This document shows, in pieces, positions 21,566 through 34,029 of a stretch of 64,000 nt of DNA; the stretch's first letter is position 1; each line of letters begins with the position of its first letter. The position numbers were made by a program, and so were the translations under genes. The notes under the pieces were generated by a model, which was not told where the DNA came from, did no database searches, and worked only from the letters and a program-made list of their open reading frames with translations. Source of the stretch: Eurosta solidaginis (lineage: Eukaryota > Arthropoda > Insecta > Diptera > Tephritidae); assembly GCF_040869045.1 (NCBI RefSeq), contig NC_090319.1, positions 362,035,739-362,099,738 on the forward strand. The letters are read 5' to 3'.

Positions 21566-22592
21566 TTTATTTGTTCTCCATATAAAAATTACTAAATACA
21601 ATTATTATAATTTTGCGCCCATAATGCGAGCCTTAACTGAGTGTAATAAAATATTGGACCTGTGACACCTAGAAGTAGTTCGTGGCACTTATTGCAATTA
21701 TATACATACGCATGTGTGCTTATTGTTGTGAAGGAAAGTGCCCGAAAATATTGTTGCTATTGCCAGACCGACAGCTCTTAACCAAAGAAACTAGTTTTTG
21801 ACATGGTATAAGAAATAATGTAGTTTCGCTAAACATACTACTACGTTTTATGCTAACATCTCAACAAAAAAAAAATCGTCTATTATTTTGTTTCTTTAAA
21901 CTATTGCAAATTAGGTGCGAGCTCCAAAATTCGGGAAACTTGTCGGAAAAAGAGGCATACTATCCGTTGCATATTTTTTCGCGAGCAATTATGTGCGCTG
22001 CGAGTGGAGGGAGCTGAATTAATATCTATATTGTGTTTTTATAAATTTCCTTGTACTAATTACTATTTAGACGTGATGCGTATTAACCCCTTATACTAAG
22101 CGTCCTCAATTTACCTTTTTAATTTTTCTTTGTTTATTTTATGTAGTATTTAGAAACAAATTTTTTTTCAAGCGAAAAGAGTTTATGGAAGAAAAACTAT
22201 TATTAACAAAATAAATAATAATTACCATAATTCTAACACAATTGGGTATAACAAAAAGTCTCTCTTTAATGTGTAAACGTGCACGTATGCTGAAAAATTA
22301 TTTTATGCAATGTTTGGACATACATTGCCCCACCTTCAAGCGACAGGTGATATTAGCAAAAACTAGCTAAAGTAACAAATTGCATACAAAGCTTTACAAG
22401 TTTCTTTTTTTTAGTGATATACATATCACCATGCGGTATAAGTAAAAACCTGCCTGCAATGGTGGTAAATGACAGTGTAAACAAGGCGACCTCCTCTTCT
22501 CGGTTGTTAGTTATGTTGCGCTTATTAGTGCATTATATGTTGTTGTTGTAATATACATACAAAGAGGGCTCTCACGTTTGTTCATCTAATTG
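21566..22592. other. AT-rich, no recognised feature
   Basis: Nothing gene-like. Homopolymer A and T runs. Confidence 0.4.
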
Positions 22593-25061
22593 TTTTTATA
22601 CTCAGTTGAGCAGAGCTCACAGAGTATATTAACTTTGATTGGATAACGGTTGGTTGTACAGGTATAAAGGAAACGAGATAGATATAGACTTCCATATATC
22701 AAAATCATCAGTATCGAAAAAAAATTTGATTAAGCCATATCCGTCCGTCCGTCCGTCTGTCCGTTAACACGATAACTTTAGTAAATTTGGAGATATCTTG
22801 ACTAAATTTGGTATGTAGATTCCTGGGCTCTCATCTCAGATCGCTATTTAAAATGAACGATATCGGACTATAACCACGCCCACTTTTTCGGTATCGAAAA
22901 TTTCAAAAAATCGAAAAATTTCGATAATTCATTACCAAAGAGGGATAAATCGATGAAACTTGGTAGGTGGGTTGTACTTATGGCGCAGAATAGAAAATAA
23001 GTAAAATTTTGGACAACGGGCGTGGCACCGCCCACTTTTAAAAGAAGGTAATTTAGAAGTTTTGCAAGCTGTAATTTGGCAGTCGTTGAAGGTATCATGA
23101 TGAAATTTGGCAGGAACGTTACTCCTATTACTATATGTATGCTTAATAAAAAATAGCAAAATCGGAGAACGACCACGCCCACTTTAAAAAAAAAATTTTT
23201 TTAAGTGAAATTTTTACAAAAAATTTAATATCTTTACAGTATATAAGTAAATTATGTCAACATTCAACTGCAGTAATTATATGGTGCAAAAAAATACAAA
23301 AATAAAAGAAAATTTCAAAATGGGCGTGGCTCCGCCCTTTTTCATTTGATTTGTCTAGGATACATTTACTGCCATAAGTCGAACAAATATTTACCAATAC
23401 TTGTGAGGTGCTTAGATTCTAGGACGATAACTGTTTTCTGTGAAAAGGGCGAAATCGGTTGAAGTCATGCCCAGTTTTTATACACAGTAGATGGTCTGTC
23501 CTTCCGCTCGGCCGTTAACACGATAACTTGAGCAAAAATCGATATATCTTTACTAAACTCAGTTCAAATAATTATCTGAACTCACTTTCTATTGGTATAA
23601 AAAATGGCCGAAATCTGACTATGACCACGCCCACTTTTTCGATATCGAAAATTACGAAAATTGAAAAAAGTGCCATAATTCTATACCAAATACGAAAAAA
23701 GGGTTGAAACATGGTAATTGGATTGGTTTATTGACGCAAAATATAACTTTAGAAAAAAACTTTGTAAAATAGGTGTGACACCTGCCCTATTAAGTAGAAG
23801 AAAATGAAAAAGTTCTGCAGGGCGAAATCAAAAGCCCTTTAAATCATGGCAGGAATACTGTTCGTGGTATTACATATATAAATAAATTAGCGGTTCCCGA
23901 CAGATGATGTTCTGGGTCACCCTGGTCCACATTTTGGTCGATATCTCGAAAATGCCTTCACATATACAACTACCACCACTCCCTTTTAAAATTCTTATTA
24001 ATACCTTTAATTTGACACCCATATTGTACAAACACATTATAGAGCCACCCCTGGTCCACCTTTTTGGAGATATATCGAAAAGGCGTCCACCTATAGAACT
24101 AAGTCCCACTCCCTTTTAAAATACTCATTATCACCTTTCATTTGACACCCATGGTACAAATTAATTCTAGAGTCACCCCTGGTCCACCTTTATGGCAATA
24201 TCTCGAAAAGGCGTCCACCCATAGAACTAAGGCCCACTCCCTTTTAAAATACTCATTATCACCTTTCATTTGACACCCATGGTACAAATTAATTCTAGAG
24301 TCACCCCTGGTCCACCTTTATGGCAATATCTCGAAAAGGCGTCCACCCATAGAACTAAGGCCCACTCCCTTCTAAAATACTAATTAACACCTTTTATTTG
24401 GTAGCCATATCGTGCAACCTAATTCTAGAGTCACCCCTGGTCCACCTTTATAACGATATCCCGAAAAGGCATCCACCTATAGAACTAAGGCCCACTCCCT
24501 TTTAAAATACTCATTAATACCTTTCATTTGATACCCATATCGTACAAACAAATTCTAGAGTCACCCCTGGTCCACCTTTATGGCAATATCTCGAAAAGGC
24601 GTCAACCCATAGAACTAAGGCACACTCCCTTTTAAAACACTCATTAACACCTTTCGTTTGATACTCTTATTGTACAAACGCATTCTAGAGTCACCCCTGG
24701 TCCACCTTTATAACGATATCCCGAAAAGCCGTCCACCTATAGAACTAAGGCCCACTCCCTTTTAAAATACTCATTAACACCTTTCATATGATACCCATTT
24801 CGTACAAACAAATTTTAGAGTCACCCATGGTCCACCTTTATGGCGATATCTCGAAAAGCCGTCCACCCATAGAATTATGGCCCACTCCCTCTTAAAATAC
24901 TCTTTAATACCTGCCATTTTATATGCATGTCATACAAACACATTCCAGGGTTACCCTAGGTTCATTTTCCTACATGGTGATTTTCCCTTATTTTGTCTCC
25001 ATAACTCACAACTGAGTATGTAATGTTCGCTTACACCCGAACTTAGTCTTCCTTACTTGTT
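22593..25061 (+). mobile_element. long non-coding repeat element with satellite array, copy 1
   Basis: About 2.47 kb. The head has TATACTCAGTTGAG and, 32 bp from its start, GAGTATA, which together can form a hairpin. The end has AACTGAGTATGTAATGTTCG then CTTCCTTACTTGTT. The head motif TACTCAGTT recurs inverted near the tail, a subterminal inverted repeat. The body has CCGTCCGTCCGT runs, several GGGCGTGG/CCACGCCCAC boxes and a 130-bp-period array at 23928-24960. No coding sequence is apparent; the open frames here carry stops in the sister copy. Copy 2 is at 29646-32443 in the same orientation. I do not know its transposition class. Confidence 0.85.
23928..24960 (+). repeat. tandem array, 128-130 bp period, about 8 units
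   Basis: The phrase GGTCCACCTTTATGGC recurs with starts near 24055, 24183, 24311, 24441, 24571, 24701 and 24831, plus a diverged first unit near 23928. The two units starting at 24131 and 24259 are identical over about 113 bp, while others differ at many sites. Confidence 0.92.
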
Positions 25062-25196
25062 CTATATAATTTTAAATACCTTGTTTTTTTTCAGTTGAAC
25101 TAAAAACAAATTAATTTTTCCGAGAATGGTTCCGACATTCTGCTTATAAGGCAAGCACAAGTAAAATGATTTGATTTGCTTTCCATATGAACTTAA

Positions 25197-25490
25197 AGCT
25201 CAAGCGAGATTTTCGAGACCCGGGAACTCGAGTTCTCGCGAGATTCTCGTGTCACGAAATACTCGTAAATCTCGCGAGCTTCTGGACATTCTTACTTAAT
25301 CGCTGTATGAACAGTATTTATACACTTGGTTTTTTTTTACTTGTGACTTTTTTGTTGATTATATTGCTTCAATGACATTTAACTAAAAAATATTTGTTAT
25401 ACATAAAATTTTATTCGAAATATTTTATTTTTCAACGAGACATCAAGAACACGGCTTCTAGCGATATTCTCGAATCTCGAATAACTCGTA
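25197..25490 (-). mobile_element. partial copy of the CTCGCGAG-rich MITE
   Basis: On the minus strand it matches about the last 300 bp of the 546-bp MITE at 57531-58076. The match includes GAAGCCGTGTTCTTGATGTC and GTCACAAGTAAAAAAAAACC, and the CTCGCGAG palindromes. The other terminal half is missing, and no TSD was found. Confidence 0.8.
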
Positions 25491-28400
25491 AGGAGAAAAT
25501 CTTTAAAGTTGACTTTGAAGTGAGGAATAGTTTACCTGCCCGGTAAGTTAGTTGAGCTTTATTGGGTGGACGAGAAAACGGCCCTAAATCTGTAATAAAA
25601 TATTCAACACTATCTGAAAAGCCCACCGATAATACCCGAAAGTGGAACTCTGGTATCTTTTCGGTCAACTGGCCAGATAAATTTTGCCAGGAATTTATCT
25701 CTGATCAGAATACCCATGTCATTTGCGTACACCTAGCAGAAACTGGCCCCTAGTTCAGTTAAAACTCACTCATTTTCACAACCTAAATTGGTGGAGATAG
25801 AACACTTCTGGGGCGTTTTTATACATACGCTATTTTCCACTGTGCTAGCATAGTTGTGTTGCATAGAAGTTTGTTAATCAATTGTTGGCCATTGTGCTTT
25901 TGTGTAAGGCGTGTTAGACTGAGTGCAAGTCATTTTGGTTGTCATTCGAGATAATTCATTGGGATCCACCTTGCAATATTAAACTAGCAAAATATAATTA
26001 GCTATCACCTTAGTAACACCAGCAACTTATTCTTTTCACTTCCACAAACATTTCGTAAGCCTTGGCATTCTTTCCACTATATGTCAAAATGGCATTAATA
26101 TTATCTAAGCGCGTGCTCCTCTTATAATAAAACAGCTGTCCGTGCATGCTTAGCAACTAAGATGATCATCGCCTACTTCAAAACCAGCCACGTTGGCACA
26201 TTAATTTAAGCCAGTCGTGCGTTTTACATGTCGGCCGCGTATCTCATTTTTCTTTCACCACACACAGCACACTTTGCCACATAACATGAGTTGAATTTTG
26301 GGCACAAGAAAGTAAAAATAAATCGAAATCAAAAATTCAAGATCTATTTTTGAGCTAAACATCAATGCCTTGCTCTACTGAAGTCCTAGGTGTAATGCTG
26401 ACGGCAATCACTTGTTATATTTGTATGTTAAGCTGATTTTTTTTTTTTTGTTGTATGCGAATATAATGACATTCTTAAGATCTCATCAGTAGTTGGCATA
26501 GCGGTGAGGTGTGTAGCCATGCAAACGCAACGTCAAACAGATTTAACAAAATGAAAAATGGGCATATGTATAGTGGAGGGTAGGCGAGAGACCCTAAGCC
26601 AAATAATCGGCTAAGCTGATATAGGGTCCGTATTAGTGTACTTCTTAACAGCGAATCTTATGGGAAGGCAAGAGAGAGAGTTTGCATGGAGTAGTAAGAG
26701 CTCACCTAGGGTACTGTTCTTTTTCGCTATGGTTGTGGTGATCCATAAATTGGATTGCACAAGATTTGCAGCAACAAGTCGACATAAAACATTTTTCCGG
26801 CTAAGACGTTTCAATACATAAATTCGATGAACCACATATTAAATTTCAAGACTTTTACTTACCGGGATGCTGCACAATATTCCATCTCAAGATTACAATT
26901 TTCGTAGGAGTTTTGAACCCATATGCCACCTTACGGATTTTTTCTTCCATTTTGTACCTAAACTGGAAATTTATAAAAAATGTATCGCAAGATCTCCCCC
27001 GTTTGGTATTAAATTTCATTCACAAGATCTCCAGCTACGAATGGATTCGTAAAAATCTATAAATATCTTATTTTTTCGTATGTTTTGCACTGTCATTGGC
27101 CTCTTAAACAAATTTTAAACTTCTCTCTCTCTAGTTCACCAGGAAGCTACTTAACAACCATCTCAAGACTCCAAATCTCATGTAAGCCTTCTAATTGATT
27201 AATTCGATCAGTTCAGCATTAAGCGTAGGTCTTTTCATTCGTTGCATTGTCTCGGTGCCCTGAACTGGGTGCAATGTTTCTGAATTCTAATTCCATGGGT
27301 AGTTATTTAAAAGTTGAGTGCAAGATTCCCCAACTACATGCTGGAATTTTCGGGAAATAAGAAGTAAAACAGCTACAATCTTTTGTTGTGTCTTTTCAAA
27401 TTACTCTGAATAAAAATTTTTATTTTACCCATACTTGCTTTGTGCTCAGTAACGCCTCTGCACTGAAAATATGCCATTGTACTATAAATGCTTGCTCTTG
27501 TATCCGTAGACATCAAAACCTTCGTTTCACTAACTTGTAAATCGGACGACTTAAAGAACTCAACTGGCTTTACTGTCATTTCATTTCTCAACGTTCTTAT
27601 CGCTAAATTTGCGTATTATTGTTGTTATTCCATCTTGCATTTCAGACACTCAGAAAAAGCTAAAGCCCAAATCCAAATCAAGCTAAGCACATATGCAGTT
27701 ATCATTAGCATCAGCGTACATCCGCGTTGCTCCACCAACTGTCAGCGGAACTTTGATGCTCTCAAACTGTGGTTGCTATATGCAAATCGGCCAAATGATA
27801 CCTCCCACTACGCCCGCTCCCGCTGCATGCATATTTATAGGTTATGCATGTGCGCTTAAGTACTCATGCTTGCATAAAATATGTGCGGCAGCAGCATATG
27901 AGCTCATTCGAGGTTATGGATGGTTGTGCGTGGGAATATGTTTAGGCGCTCGCTCATGTTGCTATAGAAAGAAAAATGAAAAGAAAAAAAACAATATTTT
28001 AATGCCTATTTTGGGGCCTCAAGGCTTCACGTATAACACATATGCATATAAATGCTTTGCAAGAAGCGGTAAATATGGTAAATGTGCTTTGTTGTTTCGT
28101 CGTACTTACTTTGTACTTACATATATACATTAGAATTACTTACAATGCCACGTGTTTGGGTGTGTAAGTGAGCAACATATATATAAGAATTTGCAGATAA
28201 CAATTTGACGAGTTTCACCAAAACTTTCATGCATTTAAAAATGTATTTCTTATAAAAAATCAAGTCCATACATAAATGTATCAAAGATTATCAGTATATT
28301 ACTTGAGGGAAAGTAGGAATAGAATCATTAAAAAAGAAATCCCTGTATGGCAACCATTCCTTCCAGAAGCCATTTTATAATACTCTAGAACTTGTCTTAG

Positions 28401-29125
28401 ATCTATTTAAATGCAGTCCAAAGGCTTTGAGAATAATGTCATTGAAAGCACTAAATTAGAGATCTGATTAGCAAAAATTTATTTATTTATTTCCTTAAAT
28501 CGATGCTTCGAAATTAAAACTTCATTGAAAACTATTTCTTGCAATAAAATATGCTACTAAATAGTTTTAATAGAATTTAAAATTCATTAATTTTACAAAG
28601 CTTTTTATGTCCCAAACCACATACACCTCTTGTAAAAAATGTAAAATTATTTAGGAAAGAAGTATTAGGCATGCCATTTTTTCGATTTCTATAATTTCGG
28701 GATTTCCTGGATGTCCGGAATGCCAGGATCAGTCCTGGAATGAAAATTTTAATTTTTTTCTATAGCACAACTTGAAAATGGTTAATCAATACTGCTTTTC
28801 AAACTCCCCACATGCATAAAATAATAAAAAAATGATTTTTAAAATAATGTTCACTCATAAATAAATTGAAAGCTAAAATTATTTCTCATTAATAAAATAA
28901 AAAAAAAAATAAAAAAATACAAATACAAGAATTTCTATATATTTTATAAGAGGATCTAAGGTTCATAGTTCAAAGCAACCAAAGCACAAAATGCAATACA
29001 AAAAATATTTAATATAAGTTTATTAATCATTAAAGTATATTACATTTTATTTTTTAAACAAAGCTCTGAATATTATTGATTAACCTTATTAAATAAAATT
29101 TATTTTTGAAGAATTTTTGTGAATA
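25491..29125. other. AT-rich, no supported gene
   Basis: The longest open frames overlap at 27488-27859 (123 codons) and 27693-28133 (146 codons, cysteine-rich middle, lysine-rich segment KKNEKKKNN). Neither has a recognised motif, and there are no convincing splice sites, so I do not call them. The rest is intergenic or intronic-looking. Confidence 0.4.
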
Positions 29126-29481
29126 AAAAAAAATACATGAAAGGCGCGATAACCTCCGAGGAGATTTTAGGCCGAGCTTCTCTTCCAATTTGCGTCGTGC
29201 TCCTCTTGATTTTCCCTACAAATTGGCCGGACGGTACCTATATGTTTTATACCGACTCCGAACGGCATCTGCAAGGCAGATGAGTTTTCACTTAGAGCTT
29301 TTCATGGCAGAAATACACTCGGAGTGCTTGCCAAACACTGCGAGGGGCAACCTAGCTTAGAAAAATTTTCTTCTAATTGAAAAAACTTGTTTCTAAAATT
29401 TTGATGTTGCTTTGCCCGGGGCGTGAACCCAGGGTCTTCGGTGTGGTAGGCGGAGCACGCTACCATCACACCACGGCGGTG
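29126..29481 (-). mobile_element. tRNA-derived SINE, family 1, near full length
   Basis: Minus-strand copy including the tRNA-like head at the right end (CACCACGGCGG complement of the head start). Flanked by GTGAATA at 29119-29125 and 29482-29488, a likely short TSD. The body matches 1542-1899 closely. Confidence 0.9.
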
Positions 29482-29645
29482 GTGAATACTCGTACTAAAA
29501 ACAGGGTTCAGAAAAATTATTTTACAAAGAATTAAAACTCATTAATTTAATTTTTTTATGTCTGCGAATCAATTTTAAAATAAACATTTGTTTCCATTTA
29601 TTACTGACGAATAATTAAATATTCTTTAAATTCGGAAAAAAAAAA

Positions 29646-32443
29646 TTTTTATACTCAGTTGAGCAGAGCTCACAGAGTATATTAAGTTTGATTGGATAAC
29701 GGTTGGTTGTACATATATAAAGGAATCGAGATAGATATAGACTTCCATATATCAAAATAATCAGGATCGAAAAAAAATTTGATTGAGCCATGTCCGTCCG
29801 TCCGTCCGATAACACGATAACTTGAGTAAATTTTGAGGTATCTTGATGAAATTTGGTACGTAGGTTCCTGAGCACTCATCTCAGATCGCTATTTAAAATG
29901 AACGATATCGGACTATAACCACGCCCACTTTTTCGATATCGAAAATTTCGAAAAACCGAAAAAGTGCGATAATTCATTACAAAAGACCGATAAAGCGACG
30001 AAACTTATGACGCAAAATAGAAAATTAGTAAAATTTCGGACAATGGGCGTGGCACCGCCCACTTTTAAAAGAAGGTAATTTAAAATTTTGCAAGCTGTAA
30101 TTTGGCAGTCGTTGAAGATATCATGATGAAATTTGGCAGGAACGTTACTCTTATTACTATATGTACGCTTAATAAAAATTAGCAAAATCGGAGAAGGACC
30201 ACGCCCACTTTTAAAAAAAAAATTTTTAAAGTAAAATTTTAACATAAAATTTAATATCTTTACAGTATATAAGTAAATTATGTCAAGATTCAACTCCAGT
30301 AATGATATGGTGCAACAAAATACAAAAATAAAAGAAAATTTAAAAATGGGCGTGGCTCCGCCCTTTTTCATTTAATTTGTCTAGGATACTTTTAACGCCA
30401 TAAGTCGAACAAAAATTAACCAAACCTTTTGAAATTTGGTAGGGGCATAGATTTTATGGCGTTAACTGTTTTCTGTGAAAATGGGCGAAATCGGTTTATG
30501 TCACGCCCAGTTTTTATACACAGTCGTCCGTCTGTCCTTCCGAATGGCCGTTAACAAGATAACTTGAGCAAAAATCGATATATCTTTACTAAACTCAGTT
30601 CACGTACTTATCTGAACTCACTTTATCTTGGTTTGAAAAATGAACGAAATCCGACTATGACCACGCCCACTTTTTCGATATCGAAAATTACGAAAAATGA
30701 AAAAAATGCCATAATTCTATACCAAATACGAAAAAAGGGATGAAATATGGTAAGGTAATTGGATTGTTTTATTGACGCGAAATATAACTTTTGAAAAAAC
30801 TTTATAAAATGGTTGTAACACCTACCATATTAAGTAGAAGAAAATGAAAAAGTTCTGCAGGGCGAAATAAAAAACCCTTACAATCTTGGCAGGTATTACA
30901 TATATAAATAAATTAGCGGTATCCAACAGATGATGTTCTGGGTCACCCTGGTCCACATTTTGGCCGATATCTGGAAAACGACTTCACATATACAACTACC
31001 ACCACTCCCTTTTAAAACTCTCATTAATACCTTTAATTTGATACCCATATCGTACAACCTCATTCTAGAGTCACCCCTGGTCCACCTTTATGGCGATATT
31101 TCGAAAAGGCGAACACCTATAGAACGAAGGCCCACTCCCTTTTAAAAATACTCATTAACGCCTTTCATTTGATACCCATATCGTACAAACAAAGTCTAGA
31201 GTAACGCCTGGTCCACAAAGGCCCACTCCCTCTTAAAATACTCATTAACTCCTTTCGTTTGATACCCATATTGCACAAACGAATTCTAGAGTCACCCCTG
31301 GCCCACCTTTATGGCGATTTCTCGAAACGGCGTCCACCTATGGAACTAAGGATTACTCCCTTTTAAAATATTCATTAACACCTTTCATTTGATACCCATA
31401 TCGTACAAACGCATTCTATAGTCACACCTGGTCCATCTTTATGGCGATATCTCGAAAAGGCGTCCACCTATAGAACTAAGGCCCACTCCCTCTTAAAATA
31501 CTCATTAACTCCTTTCGTTTGATACCCATATTGCACAAACGAATTCTAGAGTCACCCCTGGTCCACCTTTATGGCGAAATCTCGAAAACGGGTCCACCTA
31601 TAGAACTAAGCCCCACGCCCTTTTAAAATAATCATTGACACCTTTCATTTGATACCCATATCATACAAACAAATTCTAAAGTCGCCCCTGGTCCACCTTT
31701 ATGGCGATATCTCGAAAAGGCGAACACCTATAAAACGAAGGCCCACTCCCTTTTAAAAATACTCATTAACACCTTTCATTTGATACCCATATCGTACAAA
31801 CAAAGTCTAGAGTCACCCTTGGTCCACCTTTATTGCGATACCTCGAAAATGCGTCCACCTATAGAACTAAGGCCCACTCCCTCTTAAAATACTCATTAAC
31901 TCCTTTCGTTTGATACCCATGTTGCACAAGCGAATTCTAGAGTCACCCCTGGCCCACCTTTATGGCGATATCTCGAAACGGCGTCCACCTATAGAACTAA
32001 GGCCCACTCCCTTTTAAAATACTCATTAACACCTTTCGTTTGATGCCCATATTGTGCAAACAAATTCTAGGGTCACCCCTGGTCCACCTTTATGGCGATA
32101 TCTCGAAACGGCGTCCACCTATGGAACTAAGGATTACTCCCTTTTAAAATGCTCATTAACACCTTTCATTTGATACCCATATCGTACAAACGCATTCTAG
32201 AGTCAACCCTGATCCACCTTTATGGCTATATCCCTAAATGGCGTCCACCTATAGAACTATGGCCCACTCCCTCATAAAATACTCTTTAATGCCTTTCGTT
32301 TGATACACATGTCATACAAACACATTCCAGGGTTTCTCTCGGTTCATTTTCCTATATGGTTATTTCCCCTTATGTTGTCACCATAGCTCTCAACTGAGTA
32401 TGTAATGTTCGGTTACACCCGAACTTAACCTTCCTTACTTGTT
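29646..32443 (+). mobile_element. long non-coding repeat element with satellite array, copy 2
   Basis: About 2.8 kb, same orientation and order as copy 1 (22593-25061). Head TATACTCAGTTGAG...GAGTATA, CCGTCCGTCCGTCCG run, GGGCGTGGCACCGCCCACTT boxes, a longer 130-bp array, then GAGTATGTAATGTTCGG and CTTCCTTACTTGTT. The size difference comes mainly from array length. An A/T-rich region precedes it, and TSDs were not found. The 152-codon minus frame at 29913-30371 is broken in copy 1, so it is probably not functional. Confidence 0.86.
30940..32345 (+). repeat. tandem array, 130 bp period, about 11 units
   Basis: Unit starts (TCCACCTTTATGG or close) at 31081, 31212 (shortened by about 40 bp), 31302, 31432, 31562, 31692, 31823, 31953, 32083 and 32213, plus diverged edge units. 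Variants such as TTGCACAAACGAATTCTAG appear in alternate units (31261, 31521, about 31921), suggesting a higher-order pattern. Confidence 0.92.
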
Positions 32444-33300
32444 TTACATTCATTTATGCCTTTACACAATTTTGACAAATATTCTGCTTCCATTTCATTT
32501 ATAAAACTGAATTATTTTTTTTTATACATTCTTAATCAAACATTCCCCCCAATTTATCATAGGTTTTTCAGCAGATATATGTGTGTGTTGTGAGGGCTAT
32601 TGCGTTCTCTATCCCGCGCTCTGAGTAACACAAGCAACCTATTTTTGAGACACGGTAGCCTAAAGGTGTAGAGATTCGGATTTTGGCGGAGCTCCAATGA
32701 GTCCACTCCGAAATATTCACCTACTGTTCACCATGATGGACGCCTGTAAGGGCATAAGCGGTTTGCTTTATAAAGTAACGCGTGTATTACAGAGTTCTCC
32801 TTTAGATTTTGGACTAGCAATATCGAAAACAGTTACAATGAATTGCGAAATGAAAAAACCTCGTATAAACAAACGTAAAAATGCTATGACATGCATATGA
32901 AGCAGCCGGGCCCTTAGTAAACGAGGCTGCGATGCCGATGCCATGGCGTCGTTGATTTCCTAATGGAAACAAAGGCATATAAGGGAGGGATCACAGTAAA
33001 GAGGCTTGTCGACAAGTATTTCAGTTCGTGCCTTGTTAGGATACCACACATCTACACAAAGCGATCATAAACTCTTCTTGTATGCGATTAGATTTCAAGT
33101 TGCATACCTGTGAGCTATGTAAGAAACACTTTTCTTTATTTTTAAGTACCAAAAGGGAAAATAATTATGTGCATTATGGCTGAATTTTGGTTTCGTCACC
33201 CGATTTTATTTATAACCGCTATAATTAGTTGTGAAGGATAATAATTATGAATACATATACATATTTGTTCAAAATTGAGAAAGATGTAACAAATTTTCAT
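32444..33300. other. no supported gene
   Basis: A 67-codon plus frame at 32697-32900 begins with a true ATG but has no recognised motif. Confidence 0.4.
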
Positions 33301-33598
33301 TCAATTCAACAGTAAGTGATTGATGATTGAGTCGCCACTTAGATTTGCTCTTTCTTTTGTAAGGATAGTTGGTAAAGCACTGAAGGCTCTTTCAACAGAC
33401 ACCTGACTAGAATGAACAGTCTTTCCAGTATTCGAGAACATTGGTATGAAATGGAGTCCTCTCATGATAAGCCAACTTCTCCAGTTTCTGTCGAATGGTT
33501 ATGTATGTTGGTATTGTATCACTTTTTTGTAGATTATATTCTTCCTCTAAATCTCCATACGGGTTAACAGGCTGTATACTTACAAAGTTAGAAGCCAT
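33301..33598 (-). pseudogene. hAT transposase C-terminal dimerisation segment
   Basis: Minus-strand reading with a stop at 33303-33301. After NVLEYWKDCSF (about 33410-33440) there is a small frameshift, then SVERAFSALPTILTKERANL (about 33335-33395) and NHLLLN. The W-K...S-x-ERAFSA pattern is the C-terminal dimerisation region of hAT transposases. The N-terminal DNA-binding finger and catalytic residues are not present nearby, so this is a fragment. No TIRs were matched to it. Confidence 0.75.
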
Positions 33599-33872
33599 GC
33601 CCTACATGCTTTATTAGAAAAGTTGTTAACTGATATTGTATTTCTACAAGTTTTCAAAATATGTGCCTGAAAAAATTGTATCTAAATTAAACTACTGCGA
33701 ATGGAGATCGAAACTTTTCAGGGCCATTTGTTCAATGTACATTTAATGACAAAGAACAGAGAAAATTATATTTCAAACATTCTCTGAACCCTGCTTAAAA
33801 AAATAAAATGAAGATTTTCGTATAGAAAAGTAGCAAAACTTAAATTAAGAAAAAAAATTATTTTGCCCAATT

Positions 33873-34005
33873 TACCTCTAAAAAGATTTGAGCCGAGACT
33901 CTCTTCTAATTGCATGTTTAATGCGTACTCCGAACGGCAGCTGCACGGTAGATGATTTTACTCTGTCAAGCAGAAATATACTTGGCGAAATCACTGCAGA
34001 GGCAA
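33873..34005 (-). mobile_element. worn SINE family 1 fragment
   Basis: TACCTCTAAAAAGATTTGAG, then CTCCGAACGGCAGCTGCA and GCAGAAATATACTTGG, match the SINE body in the same order as at 29126-29481, with many substitutions and deletions. Confidence 0.65.
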
Positions 34006-34029
34006 AAAAAAAAAACCAAAACAAAAAAA

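Noticed and set aside
22740..22765. CCGTCCGTCCGTCTGTCCG run as a possible CRISPR-like or telomeric repeat
   Set aside because: A short 4-bp microsatellite inside the long element, present in both copies; no spacers.
23928..24960. Array as a CRISPR-like structure
   Set aside because: Units are contiguous head-to-tail 130-bp repeats without unique spacers, in a eukaryotic context.
27488..28133. Overlapping plus-strand frames of 123 and 146 codons
   Set aside because: Two frames overlap in different phases, neither has a known motif, and composition does not favour either. Probably chance.
29913..30371. 152-codon minus-strand frame in long element copy 2
   Set aside because: The matching stretch in copy 1 is broken into different frames (22868-23182). 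No motif; likely not coding.
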